A DNA stretch of 41,527 nucleotides from MAG-121220-bin8 sp965655865. GTDB lineage: Bacteria; Bacteroidota; Bacteroidia; Flavobacteriales; Flavobacteriaceae. The stretch's first letter is position 1, and every line of letters starts with the position of its first letter. Shown piece by piece: positions 16,887-26,600 of the stretch. The position numbers and the translations under genes were made by a program. The notes below the pieces were generated by a model that worked only from the letters and a program-made list of their open reading frames with translations, made no database searches and had not been told where the DNA came from. The stretch lies in NCBI GenBank assembly GCA_965655865.1, contig CBFHJJ010000013.1, positions 1 to 41,527 of the forward strand. The letters run 5' to 3'.

Positions 16887-16894
16887 TATATTTG
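16887..16894 (+). promoter_or_regulatory. Candidate -7 promoter element for adk-obg-mpl
   Basis: TATATTTG fits the Bacteroidota -7 consensus and ends 22 bases before the adk ATG, leaving room for a short leader. A convincing -33 box is missing. Confidence 0.4.
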
Positions 16895-16916
16895 TTTTCT
16901 TATATTTTTAATTACT

Positions 16917-17492
16917 ATGATTAATTTAATATTGTTTGGAAAACCAGGATCTGGAAAAGGAACACAAGCTGAGTTTGTTAAAAAAAAATATGATTTGATT
17001 CATATTTCTACGGGAGATTTATTTAGAAATAACATTTCAAATAATACAGATTTAGGGTTATTGGCAAAGTCTTACATGGAAAAAGGAGATTTGGTTCCTG
17101 ATGAAGTAACAATTAAAATGTTGGAAGCAGAAGTTAATAAACATCCTAACGCAAATGGATTCATCTTTGATGGCTTTCCCAGAACAACCATTCAAGCTGA
17201 AATATTAGATCAGTTTTTAAGTACATTAAAATTGAATATTTCTATGACAATTGCTTTAGAAGTTGATGAAAATTTATTAATTGATAGATTAATTAACAGA
17301 GGAAAAGATAGTGGAAGAGCAGACGATCAAGATAGGTCTAAAATTCAAAACAGGTTTGATGAGTATAATAACAAGACTTCTCCACTTATTAATTATTATA
17401 AGAATCAAAATAAATTTTTTGAAGTAAACGGAGTAGGAGATATTAATGAAATAAGTGCTAGAATTTTTAATACTATTGATAATAACATATAA
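16917..17492 (+). CDS. adk: Adenylate kinase
   Basis: Adk converts ATP plus AMP to two ADP. At 191 residues it is the short form with a small LID and no zinc cysteines. The P-loop GKPGSGKGTQ covers 8-17, FDGFPRT binds AMP, and GRADDQ is the LID remnant. The stop codon overlaps the obg start as TAATG, so translation of the two is likely coupled. Confidence 0.97.
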   Translation: MINLILFGKPGSGKGTQAEFVKKKYDLIHISTGDLFRNNISNNTDLGLLAKSYMEKGDLVPDEVTIKMLEAEVNKHPNANGFIFDGFPRTTIQAEILDQFLSTLKLNISMTIALEVDENLLIDRLINRGKDSGRADDQDRSKIQNRFDEYNNKTSPLINYYKNQNKFFEVNGVGDINEISARIFNTIDNNI

Positions 17493-18493
17493 TGACAGAG
17501 GGTAATTTTGTTGATTATGTAAAAATTAATGTTTTTTCTGGAAACGGAGGAAAAGGATCTGCTCATTTTAGACGTGAAAAATACATTACCAAAGGAGGTC
17601 CAGATGGAGGAGATGGAGGTAGAGGAGGGCATGTTATTTTTGTTACTGATAAATCATTGTGGACACTACATCACTTTAGATTTCAAAAACATTTTAAATG
17701 TGGTCATGGTGGAGATGGAAGTGGAAGCAGAAGTACAGGTGCAGACGGTACTGATGCTCTTATTAGAGTTCCTGTAGGCACTGTTATAAGAGATACGGAA
17801 ACCAACAAAATTATATATGAAACTATTGAAGATGGTGACCATAAAATCATTTTAGACGGTGGAAAAGGAGGTTTAGGTAATTGGAATTTTAGATCTTCTA
17901 CTAATCAAGCTCCAAGATATTCTCAACCCGGAATTAAGGGAAAAGAAAGACAATTAACATTAGAATTAAAACTATTAGCTGATGTTGGTTTAGTTGGATT
18001 CCCAAATGTTGGAAAATCGACACTCTTAAAAACTATCACTTCTGCAAAACCAAAAATTGGGAATTATGAGTTTACTACTCTTAAACCTAATTTAGGAATT
18101 GTTCAATACAGAGATTACAGATCGTTTGTTATGGCAGATATTCCTGGGATAATTGAAGGAGCGTCAGAGGGTAGAGGACTTGGACATCATTTTCTTAGGC
18201 ATATTGAAAGAAATTCAGTTCTTCTTTTTTTGCTTTCTACTGAATCAGAAGATTTAGTTAATCAATATAAAATTCTTCTTAATGAACTAAAGAAGTATAA
18301 TCCTGAATTATTAGATAAACAAAGGATTATTGCTATATCTAAGTCAGATTTAATTGATGACAAAACTAAACTGAAAATCAAAAAAAATATTTCTAAAAAT
18401 ATTAAAAACATCCCTTTTGAATTTATTTCATCTGTCTCTAATATTGGAATAGTTGAAATAAAAGATCTTTTATGGAAGGTTTTAAATGAATAG
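17492..18493 (+). CDS. obgE: Obg family GTPase (CgtA)
   Basis: Obg binds the large ribosomal subunit late in assembly and acts in the stringent response. Residues 1-158 form the glycine-rich Obg fold (GGKGSAHFRREK near 19-30 and several GGDGG turns). The GTPase domain has G1 GFPNVGKST at 169-177, G3 DIPG at 216-219 and G4 as SKSD rather than NKxD, which I recall from other Bacteroidota Obg proteins. It stops at 333 residues and lacks the C-terminal OCT domain of some relatives. It overlaps adk by one base. Confidence 0.96.
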   Translation: MTEGNFVDYVKINVFSGNGGKGSAHFRREKYITKGGPDGGDGGRGGHVIFVTDKSLWTLHHFRFQKHFKCGHGGDGSGSRSTGADGTDALIRVPVGTVIRDTETNKIIYETIEDGDHKIILDGGKGGLGNWNFRSSTNQAPRYSQPGIKGKERQLTLELKLLADVGLVGFPNVGKSTLLKTITSAKPKIGNYEFTTLKPNLGIVQYRDYRSFVMADIPGIIEGASEGRGLGHHFLRHIERNSVLLFLLSTESEDLVNQYKILLNELKKYNPELLDKQRIIAISKSDLIDDKTKLKIKKNISKNIKNIPFEFISSVSNIGIVEIKDLLWKVLNE

Positions 18494-18523
18494 ATTTTAA
18501 TCTTAAATTAGAGTTTTAATTTC

Positions 18524-19885
18524 ATGAAAATTCATTTTATAGCAATAGGAGGAAGTGCAATGCATAATTTAGCAATAGCACTACATATTAAAGGGTACAT
18601 TGTATCAGGAAGTGACGATTCGATTTTTGAACCCTCCAAATCAAGATTAATTCACCATGGTTTATTTCCAAAAGAAATTGGCTGGAATGCTTCAAATATT
18701 TCAGATGATTTAGATTATGTTATACTGGGTATGCATGCAAAAAAGGATAATCCAGAGTTAATCCAAGCGCAAAACAAATCAATTAAAATATTTTCTTACC
18801 CAGAATTTATTTACGAAATGTCTAAAAACAAGACTAGAGTAGTTATTGGAGGAAGTCATGGCAAGACTTCTATAACAGCTATGGTTTTACATGTTCTAAA
18901 TGATAATAATATTTCAGTAGACTACATGGTTGGAGCTCAGTTGAAAGGCTTTAGTACTATGGTTCATTTAACTGACGAAAATGATTTTATATTACTCGAA
19001 GGTGATGAGTATTTGTCTTCTCCAATAGATAGAAGACCTAAATTTCACTTATATAAACCAAATATCGCTTTGTTAAGTGGAATTGCTTGGGATCACATCA
19101 ATGTCTTTCCAACAAAGGAAATTTACTCTAAACAATTTGAGATTTTTCTTGATTCTATAGTTTCAGGGGGAGTTGTTGTATACAATGAATTGGATTCAGA
19201 ATTAAATCAAATGGTTTTGAATTGTTCAAATTCAATTAGAAAACTTGAGTATTCCTTACCTGAATTTTTTATTGAAAACGATATTTCATTTTTAAAAACA
19301 GATGAAGGCAATCTACCATTAAAAATATTTGGTAATCATAATCTAAGTAATCTTTCAGGAGCTAAATTAATATGCCAATTAATGGGTGTTCAAGAAGAAG
19401 AATTCTATAATTCCATTACATCTTTTGGAGGTGCTGACAAGAGATTAGAATCTTTGTTAGAAATGGACGACAGAGCATTTTTTAAAGATTTTGCTCATTC
19501 TCCTAGCAAAGTTAGTGCAACAACAAATGCTTTAAAAAATCAATTTAAAAATAGAAAATTAATAGCCCTTCTTGAACTACACACATTTAGTAGTTTAAAT
19601 GAAGATTTTATTGGTGAATACCGAAATAGTTTAAAGCAAGCTGATGTTAGAATTTTATTTTATGATCCAAAAGCTGTTGTAAATAAAGGATTAAAGAATA
19701 TCTCAGTTCAAAAAATTAAGGATTCGTTTAATGATGATAATATGATAGTAATTTCAGATTCAAATCAGTTAAAAGATTATTTATTTGAATTGTCTTTTCA
19801 GAGTACGAATTTATTATTTATGAGCTCAGGTAATTATGCTTCATTAGATTTAAATGTTATAACTGATTTTATTAAAAATAATTAA
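18524..19885 (+). CDS. mpl: Peptidoglycan-recycling Mur ligase (Mpl-like)
   Basis: Mpl joins a recycled tripeptide (L-Ala-gamma-D-Glu-meso-Dap) to UDP-MurNAc in the cytoplasm. The 453-residue product starts with IHFIAIGGSAMHNLA, the Mpl/MurC type nucleotide fold, has the ATP loop GGSHGKTS at 109-116, GDEY in the central domain and DFAHSPSKV in the C-terminal domain. MurC is the main alternative, but the GGSAMHNLA opening and AHSPSKV fit Mpl better. It starts 30 bases after obg and overlaps the next gene by one base (TAATG). Confidence 0.88.
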   Translation: MKIHFIAIGGSAMHNLAIALHIKGYIVSGSDDSIFEPSKSRLIHHGLFPKEIGWNASNISDDLDYVILGMHAKKDNPELIQAQNKSIKIFSYPEFIYEMSKNKTRVVIGGSHGKTSITAMVLHVLNDNNISVDYMVGAQLKGFSTMVHLTDENDFILLEGDEYLSSPIDRRPKFHLYKPNIALLSGIAWDHINVFPTKEIYSKQFEIFLDSIVSGGVVVYNELDSELNQMVLNCSNSIRKLEYSLPEFFIENDISFLKTDEGNLPLKIFGNHNLSNLSGAKLICQLMGVQEEEFYNSITSFGGADKRLESLLEMDDRAFFKDFAHSPSKVSATTNALKNQFKNRKLIALLELHTFSSLNEDFIGEYRNSLKQADVRILFYDPKAVVNKGLKNISVQKIKDSFNDDNMIVISDSNQLKDYLFELSFQSTNLLFMSSGNYASLDLNVITDFIKNN

Positions 19886-20571
19886 TGAATAATATTAAAC
19901 ATATATTTTTTGATTTAGATCATACGCTATGGCATTTTGAAAAAAACTCATCACTAACTTTCAAGTTTTTATTAAACAAATACAATATTGATATTGATCT
20001 TAAGAGCTTTTTGAAAATCTATATGCCAATTAACTTCTCTTTATGGAATCTTTACAGAGATGATAAAATCACAAAGCAATATTTAAGATACAACAGGTTG
20101 AAATCTACTTTTGAAAAGTTAAACATAAGTATTAAATCTAGCGTAATTGATAATATTTCTGATGATTATGTGAAACATCTTCCAGATAATAATTTTCTTT
20201 TAAAAGACGCTATTACAGTTTTAGATTATTTATTTAAAAAATATACATTACACATAATAACTAACGGTTTTACAGAAGTTCAGAATACAAAAATTATAAA
20301 TTCTAATCTTAAAAAATACTTTACTTGTATAATTGATTCCGAGACAGTCGGTGTTAAAAAACCTCATTCAAAAATTTTTCAATACGCTTATGATATTTCT
20401 AAAGCAACAAACAAAAGTCAATGTTTAATGATTGGCGATAATTATGAAGCAGATGTAATGGGAGCTATTAAAAACGGCTTTAAGGCTATTCATTTAAATT
20501 CAAACAATGAAACTTCACACGAGAATTCAATAATAATTAAAGACTTAATTTCTTTAAAAGAAATTCTTTAA
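19885..20571 (+). CDS. HAD-superfamily hydrolase, YjjG-like nucleotidase
   Basis: The 228-residue protein is a haloacid-dehalogenase-type phosphatase. The nucleophile motif is FFDLDHTLW with Asp10 and Asp12, motif II is ITNGFTE, the lysine is in VGVKKPHSKIF and the C-terminal acidic motif is GDNYEADVMGA. This pattern is close to YjjG, a noncanonical pyrimidine nucleotidase, but the substrate is not fixed by sequence. Its ATG overlaps the mpl stop, and its own stop directly abuts the stop of convergent rlmB. Confidence 0.85.
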   Translation: MNNIKHIFFDLDHTLWHFEKNSSLTFKFLLNKYNIDIDLKSFLKIYMPINFSLWNLYRDDKITKQYLRYNRLKSTFEKLNISIKSSVIDNISDDYVKHLPDNNFLLKDAITVLDYLFKKYTLHIITNGFTEVQNTKIINSNLKKYFTCIIDSETVGVKKPHSKIFQYAYDISKATNKSQCLMIGDNYEADVMGAIKNGFKAIHLNSNNETSHENSIIIKDLISLKEIL

Positions 20572-21312
20572 TTAATAATTTTTTTGCCTTATTATTTCAT
20601 ATAAAATAGTACCACATGCGACTGATACGTTTAGAGATTCAATTTTTCCATGTAAAGGGATTCTTATTAACTCATCACATAATTTAATGACCGAACTAGA
20701 AAGTCCTTTTCCTTCAGATCCCATTATAACGGCTTGTGCATTACCGAACTGTGTTTGATAAATATTATTTTCTGCTTTTTCAGATGCTCCAAATATTTTT
20801 ATATCATGTTGTTTTATAAGAAATATAGCGTCTTTAATATGAGGAACTTTACAAATGGGAACATTAAAAATTGCTCCAGAGGATGTTTTAATGGTGTCAC
20901 CGTTTACAGGTGCACTTCCACTAGATTGAATCACTATACAATCTATTGCAGTACATTCAGCTGTCCTTACGATTGCTCCAAAATTCCTGACATCAGACAA
21001 TTGATCTAATATTAATAATGAAATTGATTTAGGCTTTGATTCAATTAAGTTACTTAAATCAGAGATTGATAAGAAATTTATTGGTGAAATTGTAGCTACA
21101 ACTCCTTGATGATTTTTTGGTGTTAATCTATTTAGTTTTTCAACTGGAACATATGAAATTTCAATTGATTTCTTTTTTAACTTTTTTATTAGTTCATAAG
21201 AACTAGCCCCTGTAAGACCTCTTTGTAGATAGACTTTACTTAACGTTTCTTGAGAATCGATAGCTTCAATTACTGATCTCAAGCCATAAATCTGGGTATT
21301 TTTATTTTCCAC
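20572..21312 (-). CDS. rlmB: 23S rRNA 2'-O-ribose methyltransferase of the TrmH/RlmB family
   Basis: SPOUT-fold enzyme expected to methylate a guanosine ribose in 23S rRNA using SAM. Of 246 residues, the N-terminal part (8-70) is the L30e-like substrate domain ending in NHQGVVA. The three SPOUT motifs are ILDQLSDVRNFGAIVRTA (101-118), IMGSEGKGL (196-204) and IPLHGKIESLNVSVA (218-232). The target nucleotide (G2251 in E. coli) is inferred from the family. Seven bases separate it from the secreted hypothetical gene upstream, so the two are probably co-transcribed. Confidence 0.9.
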   Translation of the reverse strand: MENKNTQIYGLRSVIEAIDSQETLSKVYLQRGLTGASSYELIKKLKKKSIEISYVPVEKLNRLTPKNHQGVVATISPINFLSISDLSNLIESKPKSISLLILDQLSDVRNFGAIVRTAECTAIDCIVIQSSGSAPVNGDTIKTSSGAIFNVPICKVPHIKDAIFLIKQHDIKIFGASEKAENNIYQTQFGNAQAVIMGSEGKGLSSSVIKLCDELIRIPLHGKIESLNVSVACGTILYEIIRQKNY

Positions 21313-21319
21313 TTAAATA

Positions 21320-22033
21320 TCAAGAGTTTAAATAGTCAATAAATTTTATTAAACTTTCTCTTTTTTTCAAGTTTAATTTATTTTTCTTTCTAAATTTTTT
21401 ATAATCATCACTTTTTAAAAGTTTAAGATCGGACATTTTTTTATGTGATTTTGGGATGATATAACCTACGTTGTTTTTTATAATTATAAACCTGTTGTCG
21501 TCTTTCCATTGTGCAACTTTTTCTTTTACGTTCCCAGGTGCAGTAGACACTTTTTCTTCTGGAATTTTTATTAATTTCTTAGGATAAATGTACAAGCTAT
21601 AGTTTTTAGTTTTTTTTATTTCCTCTAAAATGGCAATTGTATTTTGAGATTTATTATGTAATGTAAAAGAGTGAGATTTAAATATCTTTTCTCCAATTTT
21701 AACATTTACAGATTTATCAATTCCAACAGATGTTACAGGGCTATTTTTATCTTTTTTAATTTCGAATTTTTGTTCTGAAACATCAAACCTAATTAAAGCG
21801 CTGTATTTTTTATTATTTTCAAACAATAAATGACCTTTTTTAAATTCTTTATCTAAATAAGGGTGACCTTTTATTTGACTTGGTAACTTTTTCTTTGTTT
21901 TATCTTTAATAAATACATTACCAGCACTAAATAATTTTTGTTGAGTTAAGTCAGACATTGATTGTAATTCTACAACTTGTGCTGTTGAATAATGGTATAT
22001 AATTAAAAATGATAAGAGTAATATTTTTTTCAT
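21320..22033 (-). CDS. Secreted or periplasmic hypothetical protein, flavobacterial type
   Basis: I do not recognise a named family. The 237-residue product has a signal peptide (MKKILLLSFLIIYHY, cleavage near TAQ at 17-19) and a lysine-rich mature part. A block KGHPYLDKEFKKGHL (about 55-69) followed by short alternating strands suggests a beta-rich domain. The C-terminus (from about residue 203) is a charged helix ending LIKFIDYLN. I recall similar uncharacterised proteins in Flavobacteriia. It lies upstream of rlmB on the same strand and is separated from susD by a terminator, so it is not part of the uptake operon. Confidence 0.75.
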   Translation of the reverse strand: MKKILLLSFLIIYHYSTAQVVELQSMSDLTQQKLFSAGNVFIKDKTKKKLPSQIKGHPYLDKEFKKGHLLFENNKKYSALIRFDVSEQKFEIKKDKNSPVTSVGIDKSVNVKIGEKIFKSHSFTLHNKSQNTIAILEEIKKTKNYSLYIYPKKLIKIPEEKVSTAPGNVKEKVAQWKDDNRFIIIKNNVGYIIPKSHKKMSDLKLLKSDDYKKFRKKNKLNLKKRESLIKFIDYLNS

Positions 22034-22067
22034 TTGATTTTTTTTTAAAATAAATCATTAATTATGC

Positions 22068-22075
22068 CAAAAGTA
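22068..22075 (-). promoter_or_regulatory. Candidate -7 promoter element for the hypothetical-rlmB pair
   Basis: On the minus strand TACTTTTG matches TAnnTTTG and ends 34 bases before the ATG at 22033. It lies just past the terminator of the upstream susCD unit, where a new promoter is needed. No clear -33 box was found. Confidence 0.35.
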
Positions 22076-22170
22076 TGTAATTCTATTTTAGAACTACATA
22101 TTAAAGACATCTAATATTCTATTTGGTTTAATTCTTTTTTTTATAAAGTTAGTTTTTTAAATTTTTGCAT

Positions 22171-22203
22171 AAAAAAAGCGCTCTAGATGTAGAGCGCTTT
22201 TTT
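22171..22203 (-). terminator. Intrinsic terminator of the susC-susD operon
   Basis: A perfect seven-base-pair GC-rich stem GCGCTCT/AGAGCGC closes a six-base loop (22185-22190). It is flanked by seven A on the left and six T on the right, so it can act on both strands. It lies 21 bases past the susD stop. This is the only convincing intrinsic terminator I found in the window. Confidence 0.88.
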
Positions 22204-22224
22204 ATTTTATAATTGTTTTACTAA

Positions 22225-23646
22225 TTATTTAGTATCCCACCATAATTTAGTGTCTTGGTTATCTGGGCCTTGAGCTGCAACAGCAGCTTCGTAAGCTTCT
22301 TTATTATTTGTTGGTAATAAAGCACTGTAACCGTGTCTTACAGGAACACCAGTTCCTGAAATAGCTGCACTAGGAGGTGATAAAACTGGATAGTCTAATC
22401 TTCTCCATTCAGCCCATCCCTCATATCCTTGTAAGTATAAAGCAACCCATTTTTCCATAGCCATTGTCTCCATAGAAACTGGTGCTACAGAAGCTAAATA
22501 AGCAGAAGCATCAGCAGAAGCCACTCCCCACTGACCATGAGAAGCCGCGATACCATACTCATACCACAATTGAGCGCTTCCTGGAAGGCTATTCCATCCT
22601 CTTAAGAATGCTTCAGACATAGCGAAACAAACTTCAGCGTATGTCATTAAGAAACCACCGTCATTTGTACCATCTTTAATAACTCTAGCGTCAATTCCAG
22701 AAAGATTAGTTTCTAATATTCCAGGGTTTTCAAGACCATACTCTAATCCAACGTATTCTGTTCCATTAGAAATTAATGAACCATCAGCAAACTCAGAAAG
22801 TCTTGGATCTGAATTGTCTTTTAAGTGATCTATTAAAAGTGCACTTGGAACAAAATCATATCTAGTTTCAAACCTATCTTGCCATGGATTATCATGAGCA
22901 TCTTCTGTTAAGTAAGGATAGTGAACACTATCAGCGTTTGATGAAATTACACCTGCATTCCACGCCGCTACAAAAGCAGTTTGTGCAGCAGATGGGTTAA
23001 CATCAGCCATTCTTAAGGCCATTCTCATTTTAAGTGTATTGGCAAACATTTTCCATTTGTTCATGTCTCCATTAAACATAATGTCTCCGTTAAGACCACC
23101 ACCGTCCATCATACCTACGGCTTTATCTAAGTTAGACATTACTTGAGAATATACTTCTTCTTGCGTATCAAATTTTGGATAAATTTTGTCTACACCTTGT
23201 AGTGCTTCAGACATAGGAATTGCTCCCCATCTATCTGTAATGTTGTGATACATATAACCCATTAAAATATGAGCCACTGCAATTTGATTTGCATTACTTC
23301 CTCCACCAGTTACTTCTGTTGGAAATTTAGTATTTAAATCGATTACTTCTTGTAAGTCTTTTAAAGGACCAGTGTAGAAGCCATCAAATGACCATTGTTC
23401 ATCTGAATATCTAGAACCAGTTGTATATGTAACATCAGAAATCTGTTGAACATAATATGTTGGGTCTACTGCACCAACGATACCAGGAATTGCAGTAATT
23501 GCACTAGTTATCATCGCATCAGTTTTCTTATTAGTTGGAGAATTTGGATTCACATTCTCGTCTCCGAAATCTACAGTTTCACATGAAGCGAAAAGTAAAG
23601 AGATACAAAGTGTAAAACCTCCAATTTTTGTTAATAAATTTTTCAT
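22225..23646 (-). CDS. SusD/RagB-family nutrient-binding outer-membrane lipoprotein
   Basis: SusD-like lipoproteins sit on the cell surface as a lid on the SusC barrel and bind the substrate. The 473-residue product has a lipoprotein signal ending LLFASC with Cys22, the early NPNSPTNK segment, and a conserved KWVALYLQGYEGWAEWRR motif near the C-terminal third, which fits the SusD-like_2 branch. It follows susC after 20 bases. The ligand cannot be told, because no glycosidase, peptidase or regulator accompanies the pair. Confidence 0.93.
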   Translation of the reverse strand: MKNLLTKIGGFTLCISLLFASCETVDFGDENVNPNSPTNKKTDAMITSAITAIPGIVGAVDPTYYVQQISDVTYTTGSRYSDEQWSFDGFYTGPLKDLQEVIDLNTKFPTEVTGGGSNANQIAVAHILMGYMYHNITDRWGAIPMSEALQGVDKIYPKFDTQEEVYSQVMSNLDKAVGMMDGGGLNGDIMFNGDMNKWKMFANTLKMRMALRMADVNPSAAQTAFVAAWNAGVISSNADSVHYPYLTEDAHDNPWQDRFETRYDFVPSALLIDHLKDNSDPRLSEFADGSLISNGTEYVGLEYGLENPGILETNLSGIDARVIKDGTNDGGFLMTYAEVCFAMSEAFLRGWNSLPGSAQLWYEYGIAASHGQWGVASADASAYLASVAPVSMETMAMEKWVALYLQGYEGWAEWRRLDYPVLSPPSAAISGTGVPVRHGYSALLPTNNKEAYEAAVAAQGPDNQDTKLWWDTK

Positions 23647-23666
23647 TGTATATATATATTAAATTA

Positions 23667-26600
23667 TTAGAATTTTAAGCTTACGTTTAAACCAAATGTT
23701 CTAGATGGAGGTAACTGTCCACCTTCAACATTTCTATAGCCGGAAGCAATTGATCCAGATCCTTCTATTTCACTTGGATCTAATCCACCTTCAGGAATAT
23801 TTGAATAAAGTAATAATAAATTGTTTCCGATTAATGAAACATTTATTGCTTCAAATGGAGTATTTTCTATAAGATCCGTTGGGAAGTTATATCCAATTCT
23901 CATTGATCTTAACTTTACATAAGAAGCATCATACAACCAATTTTCGTGATTGTTACCAAAATAGTGTTGGTAGTAATGGAAACTAGCTGATTGGTATGTG
24001 TCAACTGGTGTTCCGTCAGCAGTTACACCAACTACGTTTACACCTCCACCGTCTGCAACAGAATCTCTTTTAGGATTACCTTTTGCATTTAAACCAACAG
24101 TATCTTCGTGAAGACCTGAGTAGTAAGAGAACATATTTGAAGTTGAGAAAAATCTACCTCCACTTTGGAAATCTATTCCAAAATTGAAATCCCAATTCTT
24201 GTAAGCAAGAGATGAAGTTAAACCACCAGTAAAATCAGGTAATAAGTTACCTAACACTTGATTTGTTTCAAATGTAGCTCTACCAGATTCAGTAACGATT
24301 TGAGTACCGTTAGCATCTCTAGCTTTTTTTCTACCTACAATAAGACCCCATTCTTCACCAACAACTTCTTGTGTTTGAAGACCACCCCAAGACATCCAAG
24401 AGTCTAACACTCTTCTTTCAATACCTTCAGCTAATGCATCTACATATTTTTTGTTTTGAGCATAGTTTAATGAAATATCCCATCTTAAATCTTCAGTTTG
24501 AACTGGAACAAGATTTAAAGTAACTTCAACACCCTTTGCAGATTGTTGTCCTGAGTTTACAGCTAAACCACTGTAACCAGTTGCTCCTGTAACAGGAATT
24601 GAAATAGGTAAATCTTTATCAGTTCTTTCATAAACCGTTAAATCTAAACCTACTTTATTATTGAAAAAGCTAAACTCAGCACCAAATTCTAGTTCTGATC
24701 TTGTTCCTCCTAATAAGTAAGGATTAGATTGAGTGTTTGGAACTCTAAAAATAGGATTTCCTGAGTGAGCAGTACCAACATTATAAACAGAAGATGTTGC
24801 GTAAACACCAGGAAAAACTGGAGCTTCAGAATAACCTGCTCTTAATTTAGCAAATGAAACATTTTTGTTATTTATTAATTTATCTAAAATAAAACTTCCA
24901 GAAAGTCCCCATGTTTCAATTCTGTTAGCTTCAGCGTTTGCTGTTGAACCCCAATCAAATCTGTATGAAGCTTCTAAATAAGCCATACTGTTGTAACCAA
25001 CAGAAACTTGAGAGAATGTAGCTAATTGTTTTGAAGTATTTAAACTTGTACTATAATTAGGTCTATCTTTTGAAGTTGCAATGCTGTAAAATTCTGGTAC
25101 TGTAAGTCCACCAGCAGAAGAAGCACTAGTAGAATGATTTCTTCTTTGAGTAGCTTGATATCCTAATAAAGCATCTACATCAAAATCTCCAAAATCTTCT
25201 GTATAAGCTAAAGTAGCTTGAAGTTCATTTTCAGAGTATCTTGAACTACTTTCTCTGTAGCTTGGAGTATCTATACCACCCCATCCTGTTCTTCCGTTAC
25301 TTTCGTAAGTGTTAAATCTATTTCTAGCCTCAACTTGAGCTGATAAATTATCATTGATATCAAGATTTAAACCGAAATTTCCAAACATAGTGTTTTTTCT
25401 TTGTTCTGTTCTATCTCCATAAAAATCAAAATAAGGAGAATCCCAATATTTAGGTGTAGCATTTCTTGCAGAAACTCTGTTCCAAGTGTAATACTTACCT
25501 TCAAAGAAATAATTATCTCTCATACGGTCCATATCGATTTGTCTTTGGAACCATTGGTTAAAGTTTGCACCTAAACCACCGTAACCATTAACAGGGAAAT
25601 TTTCAGTCTTTCTAATTTGATAATTTAAAGAAGAATAAGCTGATAAATTATCAGTTATTTGAACGCTTCCATTTACACTAGCGTCAATTTGATTTCTTGC
25701 TGTGTTTGGAAAAGGTAAAGTTTCATTGATTAATCTTAATGATCCTCTTACTTGAGTTTTTTCAGTACCTGAAGCAAAAGCTAAACTAGTACTGTTTTCA
25801 ATACCACTTTCGTAGAAATTTTTAACATTGTTAGGATTTGGGTTCCAAGCTCTTTGTTCACCAAAATTTGGGTGATTAGGAATCCAACTATCCCAATGTC
25901 TAACTAACGTACCATCTAATTTAGGTCCCCAAGACTCATCTGCACCATAGTAAGGAGTGTAGTGTCCTGTGAAGCTTGCAAAAGAAGCAGGATCAGTAGC
26001 AGGGTTGTAAGTAAATACATCCCATTCTTGGTCATATCCACCACCATACTCGTTTTGGTAATTTGGTAGAATTGATACTGAAGAAACAGATGTCGAATGA
26101 TCAATAGTAAATGAACTTTCACCTACTTTTGCTTTTTTTGATGTTATAACAATTACACCACTTTTAGCATCAGCACCATATAATGCTGTTGCAGCTGCTC
26201 CTTTTAGAACTGAAATGCTGGCAATATTATCTGTATTTATATCAGACATTGCATAAACTTTAATTCCGTCTACAACATAAAGCACATCAGATTCACCTCT
26301 TAATCTTAAGAAACCATTATCAAAAGTAGAACTTGAACCTCCAATCATTTGCACACCAGCAATTTTACCAGTTAATGCTACGTTAAGGTCAACTTGTTTG
26401 CTTTCAGCTAATGTTTCACCACTTACTGTTTGTTGAGCAAATCCTAAAGACTTTTTGTCTCTTGTAATACCTAATGCAGTTACAACTACTTCTTCCAAAG
26501 CATTGTCAGCCGCAAGTGTTACGTTCACAGTTGCAGAAGCACCAACAGTAACATTTTGAGTAACATATCCAACATAACTCACAGAAAGAACATCTCCTTG

